A DNA stretch of 6,586 bases, taken from an uncultured Leucothrix sp. (GTDB lineage Bacteria > Pseudomonadota > Gammaproteobacteria > Thiotrichales > Thiotrichaceae). The translations under genes were made by a program, and so were the position numbers. Below, piece by piece: positions 1 to 5,800 of this stretch (position 1 is the stretch's first letter; every line of letters starts with the position of its first letter). Under the pieces are notes generated by a model. The model ran no database searches. It was not told the DNA's origin and was given only the letters and a program-made list of their open reading frames with translations. The stretch is from NCBI GenBank assembly GCA_937923375.1, contig CALAJG010000117.1, positions 1-6,586 on the forward strand, given 5' to 3'.

Positions 1-597
1 GGCCACTTCTGTACCGGTTACAGAAGTGGCTGAGTCTGGGGTCGGGGCAACGGCTGTAGGAAGATCAGGAGGAGTTACTTCAGTCTCTACACTCGATTCG
101 GCTGCAGAATCACCCTCGAGTTTGTTTACCAAAGGTATTACCGCAGGCACCTCAGCTTCTGGAATCGGTGGCCGCTGTAACACGGTTTGCTGTGCTGCGG
201 CAAAATTACTCTCAGCAGCTTGACCTCCTGTGCTAGCTTCCGCCACACGCAATTGCGGGTCTTTGGCAATTTGCTGTTGAAGCGTCCCTGCAGCATCCAA
301 CAAGGCGCGACTGGTCAGCGGTTTCGCTAACCAAATTGAATTTTCAAGCGAAACTTCGGAAATCGATAGGATAATAGCTGGTTTGTTCCATTCTTGATAT
401 TCCGTTTCGAAACGTTGCCGAGCAGGTGGAAAATCATAATCGATGAGTAACACAGTGGCCTCTTCCTGTGTATTAACGCACCGAAACACATGTTGACCCA
501 GTTTCGCAAAGAAGAAATCCAGTATTGCCTTGTTGTGAGTTCCGACATCTTCAAGACACACTTTTAAGGTAGTATTTTGCTTAGATTTATCAATCAT
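1..597 (-). CDS. Receiver-like domain protein with low-complexity linker, C-terminus beyond the window
   Basis: The frame is open from an ATG at 597-595 to the left edge, giving 199 residues with no stop, so the gene is partial at its 3' end. The start is supported by AAGGTGA about nine bases upstream and by an in-frame stop just before it (609-607). Residues 11-110 look like a response-regulator receiver fold. A beta3-like LLIDYD (50-55) offers a possible phospho-acceptor Asp, PAIILS (73-78) resembles beta4, and WLAKPL (89-94) resembles beta5 with its conserved Lys-Pro. The acidic pair normally near the N-terminus is poorly kept (LED at 15-17), so phosphorylation is uncertain. From about residue 120 the protein becomes rich in Ala, Pro, Thr, Ser, Glu and Val, typical of a flexible linker leading to a further domain outside the window. 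It lies 14 bases downstream of the 612-1307 gene on the same strand, suggesting an operon. I see no signal peptide or membrane segment. The receiver-like assignment is by motif reading only; the overall function is unknown. Confidence 0.8.
   Translation of the reverse strand, partial: MIDKSKQNTTLKVCLEDVGTHNKAILDFFFAKLGQHVFRCVNTQEEATVLLIDYDFPPARQRFETEYQEWNKPAIILSISEVSLENSIWLAKPLTSRALLDAAGTLQQQIAKDPQLRVAEASTGGQAAESNFAAAQQTVLQRPPIPEAEVPAVIPLVNKLEGDSAAESSVETEVTPPDLPTAVAPTPDSATSVTGTEVA
2..30. repeat. Perfect 12-bp inverted repeat inside the receiver-like gene
   Basis: The arms GCCACTTCTGTA (2-13) and TACAGAAGTGGC (19-30) are exact reverse complements with a 5-base centre, CCGGT. The repeat lies in the linker-coding part of the leftmost gene, where it encodes Ala-Thr-Ser-Val-Thr-Gly-Thr-Glu-Val-Ala. 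No T run follows on the plus strand; the minus-strand continuation is outside the window, so a terminator role cannot be judged. Confidence 0.7.
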
Positions 598-611
598 TAA
601 ACACGATCACC

Positions 612-1307
612 TTAGATGTCACTCTGTTGCTGTTTCGTCCAATCCGAGCTTAGGGCCCGACCCTGTTCTTCAAGCAGCACCCTGAGGCGGTTCTTGCTGG
701 CCAGATCTTTCGTGTAATTATAAACCTGCAATAATTCTTTTTCTGCTCTGGGGTCACCATCAGGATTAATCACTTCTTGTTCAAGCAACTCCTGTGCTTT
801 GTCTAATTGGCCATATTCAAGACAGTCAATTGCTTCCTGATAATGACTTTCATAAGTAGTTTGAGTGCGCTCTGGCCCAGTGATAAGTAGTTCAGACTTT
901 TCTGGTAGTCCCGTTGCTAACACTGACCCGCTGATAAATCGATCATCATAGGCCGTCGCAAAATCGCCGTTTAGCCAATTTAAAAAGTACTGCTGATCCT
1001 CATCAGAGAGATTGCCTTTACTATACTCAAATAGCTCACGCCGTAGCGCCAAGCCATTATCCTTAAGCGCAATAAAACAATCTTGCAGGACACCTGCGAG
1101 TTGCGTTTGATCCTGATTAATTAGAATGCGTTGCACTTGTGCGCGAAGGTCTAATGGATAACGTTTGACTTGCTGAGATAAATAGCGTCTTCCGGTGGGG
1201 GTCGAAAGTTTTTCTCCCAGCTTTAAGGCCTTAAGGTTATCCATACTGAACTTGGCGGGAAGCCTATACATATCTAACGCATCCGTGTTTTCACGGTTAA
1301 CATTCAT
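612..1307 (-). CDS. Hypothetical protein with FimV-like/TPR-like C-terminal region
   Basis: This is a complete 231-residue frame. It starts at an ATG preceded by TAGGGTA about nine bases upstream, a plausible ribosome binding site. I do not recognise a named family over the full length. Residues 1-150 are mostly polar and predicted helical, without obvious catalytic motifs. Residues 156-215 resemble a pair of TPR-type helical hairpins: YQEAIDCLEYGQLDKAQELL, then a Glu/Ala-rich helix ending in LLQVYNYTKD. This pattern (a helix with 'yG-LdkA-elLe', then a second helix ending in a short turn) recalls the C-terminal repeats of FimV, the inner-membrane-anchored hub for type IV pili and polarity. 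Unlike FimV, there is no LysM domain, transmembrane helix or signal peptide, so the protein should be cytoplasmic. It probably heads an operon with the receiver-like gene 14 bases downstream. A protein-interaction role is an inference from the repeats; the exact function is unknown. Confidence 0.8.
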   Translation of the reverse strand: MNVNRENTDALDMYRLPAKFSMDNLKALKLGEKLSTPTGRRYLSQQVKRYPLDLRAQVQRILINQDQTQLAGVLQDCFIALKDNGLALRRELFEYSKGNLSDEDQQYFLNWLNGDFATAYDDRFISGSVLATGLPEKSELLITGPERTQTTYESHYQEAIDCLEYGQLDKAQELLEQEVINPDGDPRAEKELLQVYNYTKDLASKNRLRVLLEEQGRALSSDWTKQQQSDI

Positions 1308-1425
1308 ATGACTATTACCCTAAATCCTGATTGACACTCAAGGAATCCAGAATGGAATACAGACTCTATAAGAATGATCGAGAAAAAGATATACACAGAT
1401 TAAAAAATTCTGATGAAAAGGTTAA

Positions 1426-1439
1426 TTCATGGTCATGAA
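1426..1439. repeat. Short palindrome TTCATG-GT-CATGAA, possible operator
   Basis: The two 6-bp arms TTCATG and CATGAA are exact inverted copies separated by two bases. The element sits in the divergent intergenic region, about 120 bases upstream of the 1307 start, and falls in the spacer of a weak minus-strand promoter match. Two-fold symmetry of this size suits binding of a dimeric regulator, but a match this short could be chance in AT-rich DNA. Confidence 0.25.
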
Positions 1440-1534
1440 AAATACAATTTAGAATATAAGCAATGACTTAGCATAATTTTATAAGTGCAATCATCTGGAT
1501 TTATTGGCAACTAATCGCATGAATTAATAAACTA

Positions 1535-1564
1535 TTGAAATATAAAATCATACCGCTTTATACT
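1535..1564 (+). promoter_or_regulatory. Candidate sigma70 promoter for the bactofilin gene
   Basis: A -35-like TTGAAA (1535-1540) is followed after 18 bases by a -10-like TATACT (1559-1564). Each hexamer matches its consensus at four or five positions. Transcription would begin near 1571 and leave a leader of about 90 bases before the bactofilin ATG at 1660. No other pair of comparable quality was found closer to the gene. Confidence 0.5.
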
Positions 1565-1659
1565 GGAATACACACAAACTAAACCCTTTTTGTCGTTCGC
1601 CTTCCCAAATCAGTGCGAGTAGCAAACCCCGATTACACTAGCCAAAAGGCAGCCGTAAT

Positions 1660-2055
1660 ATGTTTAAAAAGAAGCCCACCCCCGTCGTAGAACCTATACG
1701 TCCACGTCGTATCGCTTCACAATTAGAACCTGACGTTGAGCTAGTTGGCGATTTATCATTCTCTGGCTTATTGCAGGTCAAGGGGAATATTTATGGAAAT
1801 GTCATAGCGGCCACCGACACCGATGCCACCTTGCTTATTGAAGACGGCGCCTCAATTACTGGTGAAGTAAGGGCTCCCTTTATTAGAATACGCGGCAAAG
1901 TGACGGGAGATGTATTTGCAACTAGTAGAATTAGTATCAGTGCCAGCTCAACCATCATCGGTGACATCCATTATGATGAAATTGAGTTGGATGAGGGAGC
2001 CCATATATCCGGGCGACTTGTTTCATTAAACGAAGAAGTAACCTTGACGGGTTAA
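1660..2055 (+). CDS. Bactofilin (polymer-forming cytoskeletal protein)
   Basis: The complete 131-residue protein matches the bactofilin family (polymer-forming cytoskeletal, DUF583). Bactofilins self-assemble without nucleotide into filaments or sheets on the inner face of the membrane and position cell-wall or polarity factors. Three parts are visible. First, a basic N-terminal tail (MFKKK, then PIRPRR) of the kind linked to membrane or partner binding. Second, a core from about residue 20 to 125 of short beta strands with the regular hydrophobic and glycine pattern of a right-handed beta helix (DLSFSGLLQVKGNIYGNV, SITGEVRAPFIRIRGKVTGD, STIIGDIHYDEIELDEGAHI). Third, a very short C-terminal tail. 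The length is typical of compact bactofilins. AAAAGG lies ten bases before the ATG. No M23 endopeptidase gene, a common bactofilin neighbour, is in the window; the adjacent wall-related gene is the convergent ampD. The family call is firm; the cellular process it serves cannot be told from here. Confidence 0.95.
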   Translation: MFKKKPTPVVEPIRPRRIASQLEPDVELVGDLSFSGLLQVKGNIYGNVIAATDTDATLLIEDGASITGEVRAPFIRIRGKVTGDVFATSRISISASSTIIGDIHYDEIELDEGAHISGRLVSLNEEVTLTG

Positions 2056-2056
2056 A

Positions 2057-2638
2057 TTACGCACTCGCTGGCAAGCACACTGAAAGAGATTTACCTACCC
2101 TTTGCCAATCAAAATGTGGACCTGGGTCAGTTTTTCGCCCTGGAGCAATGTGCTCATGTCCAGTAATTTGATCCTTCCCAAGGCTAGGGTATGTTTCTTG
2201 CAACGCCTTAACTAAGCTTACCAAAGCCTCATATTGGCTATTGCGAAAAGGCGTATTGTCTGTGCCCTCAAGCTCTATGCCAATTGAAAAGTCATTGCAT
2301 ACTTCTCTTCCCCTGAAACAGGATACGCCAGCATGCCAAGCGCGTTTATGAAACGGTACGTACTGAATAATTTCTCCATCTCGGCGGATCAACACGTGTG
2401 ATGAAACGCGTAGGTGCGATATTTCAGCGAAGAAGGGATCATCATCGATGCACAGACCATTCGTAAACAGTTGATTTATGTGATCACTGCCAAACTTGTT
2501 GGGCGGTAGCGAAATATTGTGGATTACTATAAGGCTCAACGTCGAGCCAGCAGGCCTTTCATCATGATTCGGAGAATGAATAATGCTGGCTTCATCTAAC
2601 AGTCCAGATTCAAAACAAATTTTCAATTGAGTCCCCAT
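2057..2638 (-). CDS. ampD: AmpD, cytosolic 1,6-anhydro-N-acetylmuramyl-L-alanine amidase
   Basis: AmpD cleaves the amide bond between anhydro-N-acetylmuramic acid and the L-alanine of the stem peptide in recycled peptidoglycan fragments. Its loss raises the muropeptides that activate AmpR-controlled beta-lactamases. The 193-residue frame aligns with E. coli AmpD almost throughout. Family zinc ligands are present as His40 (in VIHNISLPP), His161 (GHEHIAPGRKTDPG) and Asp171. The catalytic Glu122 lies in SIGIELEGTDN, and Lys169 is kept. Spacing agrees with E. coli (34/116/154/164) apart from one extra residue. The stretches FFAEISHLRVSSH and CNDFSIGIELEGTD are characteristic of AmpD rather than AmiD. 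There is no signal peptide, as expected for the cytoplasmic enzyme. The ATG at 2638 has no clear ribosome binding site. A TTG at 2626-2624 (codon 5) preceded by GGGGA is an alternative start giving 189 residues, closer to the E. coli N-terminus. Its 3' end converges on the bactofilin. No ampE gene follows. No ampR or beta-lactamase gene is in view. Confidence 0.97.
   Translation of the reverse strand: MGTQLKICFESGLLDEASIIHSPNHDERPAGSTLSLIVIHNISLPPNKFGSDHINQLFTNGLCIDDDPFFAEISHLRVSSHVLIRRDGEIIQYVPFHKRAWHAGVSCFRGREVCNDFSIGIELEGTDNTPFRNSQYEALVSLVKALQETYPSLGKDQITGHEHIAPGRKTDPGPHFDWQRVGKSLSVCLPASA
2632..2636 (-). promoter_or_regulatory. GGGGA, possible ribosome binding site for an internal TTG start of ampD
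   Basis: The only purine-rich Shine-Dalgarno-like run near the ampD 5' end overlaps the first ATG and lies five bases before a TTG at 2626-2624. The region upstream of the ATG is pyrimidine-rich and offers none. This favours the TTG as the true start, though it is not decisive. Confidence 0.35.
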
Positions 2639-2654
2639 AAATAACGATGGTCAG

Positions 2655-2690
2655 AAAAAAAACCGGCTCAGAACGTAAACGAACTGAGCC
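2655..2690 (-). terminator. Rho-independent terminator on the minus strand, between the helicase gene and ampD
   Basis: Read on the minus strand, a perfect 7-bp stem GGCTCAG/CTGAGCC (2690-2684 with 2671-2665) encloses a 12-base loop. It is followed by GG and a run of eight T residues (2662-2655), the classic intrinsic terminator layout. On the plus strand no T run follows the stem, so it should act only on leftward transcripts. It most simply ends the helicase transcript about 122 bases after its stop codon. Its T run ends only 16 bases before the ampD ATG, so it also sits in the likely ampD leader and could attenuate ampD. Confidence 0.8.
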
Positions 2691-2717
2691 AGAGGTACTG
2701 CTAGATTGGGGACTTAC

Positions 2718-2746
2718 AGAGTAAAACTGATCTAAAGAATTCACAA
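2718..2746 (-). promoter_or_regulatory. Weak candidate sigma70 promoter upstream of ampD
   Basis: On the minus strand, TTGTGA (2746-2741) is followed after exactly 17 bases by TACTCT (2723-2718), with four and three consensus matches respectively. A transcript from near 2711 would enter the terminator at 2690-2655 after a few tens of bases. It would therefore either give a very short RNA or need read-through to express ampD. The match is modest and could be chance. Confidence 0.25.
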
Positions 2747-2811
2747 GTGTTATTTGGCTAGATTGCAAAAACTTAATCTAAGCTGAACGAGTACACACCC
2801 TCTGATTAACC

Positions 2812-5800
2812 TTAATGAGGCCTACTATGACTTCTATGTTTAGTATTGTTACTCAATAGTAAGCGAGCATTCCATTGCGTCTGCTCATCCAATTCACAGA
2901 GAAACTCAAGCTGTTGCTTAGATTGTGTGGCAATAGGCACACCGTCGCGAAACACAATTTGACGGCTATTGCTGATGGGCACCTTCGGCCCGGGCAATAA
3001 GGTACCCGTTAGATTAAGTGGGTCACAGGCACTGATCGTTATGAGATCTCCCCTCTTTTCAGAACGTCGGATCTTTCTCAAACTACCAATCGCATCCTGG
3101 AACGCAAACTGCTCGCCACTCACACCTGTTACAAATCGGCCACCTCGAATCTCGCCGCGCGCTTCCATTCGCCAATAGACTTGCAGCAGATCACGCCATG
3201 GCGGCAAACCGGTTTCACGCTCCAGCACACGACGAAATACTACGCCATAACGCAGTAACAAAGTATGGGCAATCATTTCCAACGCATCAGCTTCAGGAAT
3301 GGTTTCTGCAGCGCAGTGTGCATTGCCCTGATCATCTATTGGTGAAATCAGGGTCCAACGTCCCGCACGATCAAAGGGTGATCCCTGCAAACCTCGCGCC
3401 TTCCTACCTGAAAACCTTGGGAGTTTATTATTGGGTGTAATTAAAGCGCGCAAACCTGCAAAACCATCAGAAGTCACAAGCCCCCAACTGACTAGCTCAC
3501 CCAACACTGTTTCAAGCTGAGTTCTTAGCAATCCACTTTGGCTAACCAAGTCAGCAAAAAACAAAGCGCCTCGGGTATTTAAAAGATGAATCACTTTCTG
3601 CGCCGCACTACTCAGACACAGCTCAGAAGCTGTTTTACTAAACACCTTCCATTCCTGCAAATGATGACGCTGAACGATGCTAACCGGCGTTAAGCGCACC
3701 GGAGAATTCTTTTGCTTACTGTCACTTTGTGCTGTTGTGGTGTGCAAACGCAGCCAGCTAAAGCGGCCGGTCACACATAGCGTTTCCAACATATCCTGCG
3801 TATATAAATCAATGCGAGCCGCAAGGATGTCGCTTTCCCAAGCACCTGCTGCAGCGGCATACCCTTCCAGCTGCTGCAACACAACCGCCAATGACTCTAA
3901 GCCTTCTCGTTTTTCAGCTAACCCCTGCCAATCGAATAAAAACCGCATATAGTCTGCAACACTAACCGGTTCAATCTCGCTGCGTAATCGATTGATGGTG
4001 TAACGATGGATCCGAGCTAATAAGCGTCGCTCGCACCATTCGATCGAGTTATTGGGGACGCGTTTCTGAGTGAAATATCCTTGAACTACAAAACCTTCCT
4101 GCTCCAGATTGAGTAAGGCAATGTCGACTGAGCTGTGACTAATCCCCAAAGGATCGGCTAGTTGGGAAACGGTGACTGGCCCTAGTCCCTCCATTCTACT
4201 TCGGATTAACTCGCGCAGCGGCTCATCCAAGACCAGGCTAGGCACAGCGGTAATTTTCGGCGTTAACAGAGCCTCAGGAAAAACCGCCGTTACCTGGATC
4301 AACCTCTCTGCTGCAACCCATAGTACCGTTTTGTTTTCCAAGGTGACCCGACAAGCACGCTTGTCCTTAACTAGTTTTTTGAAAAGCGGTAGCCATGGCT
4401 GATTTGATTCACTTAACTCATCGGCGGAGTTCTGTTTAACCTCAGACTCAAGTATGTAGCCCAGCACCTGCATAGCATCCTGTAACTCATCCGCATTTCT
4501 CACCGTCGGCCAAGCTTCCTCGCGAACCTTATCAATTGCGGCCTGATCCAAACGTCCCAAATCGGCAGCATCGGCTGGGTTTAAACGGCTTCTGGATGTG
4601 ACTGCAAGCGTGCGGCGCTCTTCGGCGGGTGCTTCATCCAGAAACGCGTATGGCCTCGCATTGACGACTTCTTCTGCTAAAGGAGATGGCGCAGTCAGGT
4701 CGCAGCAAAGTAACTTTACCTCCCCTGCTAACAAGCGCGTCAATAAAGCTTCCAAGCCAACAATATCCATCGTCTCGTGCAAGCAGTCATTGATGGTTTG
4801 TTTAATTAGCGGATGATCAGGAATTTGCCGATCGCCTGCAATATTTTCGCCGCAGGCTATTTGATCAGGAAATAAAATCGCCACCAGATCTTCCGCATCA
4901 GAACGTTGAAAGTACGGTGGGTTCCGTTTGCCGTTACGACTACGCAATACAGCTAAGGCAATCGTTGCGTTCCAACGCCATCGGGTGGGAAACATCGGCA
5001 CATCAAGAAACGCCTGAATCAAGACATCCCTTACCGTGTTAGGATTTAAATATCGGGAGACTTCCTCAAGTGGAAAACTGTGACTGGAAGAAAGTGATAG
5101 CACAATGCTATCTTCCAGTGCAGCGGCTTGTAGTTCAAAATTAAAACGCTTACAAAAGCGCTTGCGTAAGGCCAAGCCCCAAGCACGATTAATCCGCGAT
5201 CCATAGTTTGAATGGATTACAAAATGCATATCGCCCACATCATCAAAAAAACGTTCAAAGACGATTGTTTGCTGGGTGGGAATTTCACCTAATGCCGCTT
5301 TTGCCGAGCCAAGATACGCGGTGAGTTGTTCAGCCGCTATCGTGGGGATTTGATAGGTCTTGCATAGCCATTTTTGCGTGGCATCCATTCCTTCAGTGAG
5401 CTTGTTATTGGTTTGCTCACGCAAGTTTGATACAGCTAGTGAGAGCTCATCAGTTCGTCCGGGTGCTTCACCCAACCAGAACGGGATATTGGGTGGCTGA
5501 CCATGGGCATCTTCAACATACATACGGCCAGTTTCGACTTTTAGAATTCTGTAAGAAGTATTCCCGAGTTGGAATATTCCACCCGGTAGGCTTTCAAAAG
5601 CAAAGTCCTCACCGACCGAGCCAATCCGTATATCCTCAGGACTTAAAATGACATCGGCATCAAACTGATCAGGGATCGCTCCCCCATTGGTTAATGCAAC
5701 TAAGCGTGCATTACGTCTCGCTCTCACCCGACCATTGACTGCATCATAATGTAAATATGCGCCTCTCCTACCGCGGCGTGTAGAGTAGCCATTACCCAGC

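Larger units (their letters stand above)
1308..1659. other. AT-rich divergent intergenic region
   Basis: This 352-base gap separates the minus-strand gene starting at 1307 from the plus-strand bactofilin starting at 1660. It is clearly richer in A and T than the flanking genes, and I found no credible coding frame in either direction. It must hold promoters for both directions. A good plus-strand candidate is listed separately (1535-1564). For the minus strand I see only weak matches, for example TTGTAT with 17 bases to TAACCT (about 1445-1417), whose spacer contains the palindrome at 1426-1439. The stretch from about 1571 to 1659 would be an untranslated leader for bactofilin. Confidence 0.6.

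Noticed and set aside
26..223. A 65-codon plus-strand reading frame rich in Ser/Ala/Gly
   Set aside because: It is antisense to the linker-coding part of the receiver-like gene and reflects that biased composition; it has no family match.
327..554. A 75-codon minus-strand frame starting MKMSELTTRQ
   Set aside because: It is a shifted frame inside the receiver-like gene, which is open throughout, starts behind a good ribosome binding site and has a recognisable domain pattern.
1331..1360. TTGACA-like box at 1331-1336 on the plus strand
   Set aside because: No acceptable -10 box lies 16-18 bases downstream, and it is about 320 bases from the gene it would serve.
2647..2724. A 25-codon plus-strand frame starting MVRKKTGSER between ampD and the helicase gene
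   Set aside because: It has no ribosome binding site, and its sequence is explained by the A run and stem of the minus-strand terminator.
2700..2765. Direct repeat GCTAGATTG at 2700-2708 and 2757-2765
   Set aside because: Nine bases repeated once in a short AT-rich gap is compatible with chance, and no mobile element or regulator motif accompanies it.
2799..2820. Imperfect inverted repeat CCTC-TG-ATTAA / TTAAT-GAGG over the helicase stop codon
   Set aside because: It has a two-base loop, an internal bulge and no T run on either side, so it is unlikely to be a terminator; the strong hairpin at 2655-2690 fills that role.
2969..5651. Several plus-strand frames of 69-91 codons opposite the helicase gene
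   Set aside because: All are antisense shadows of a continuous, well-conserved coding frame and show no family features.
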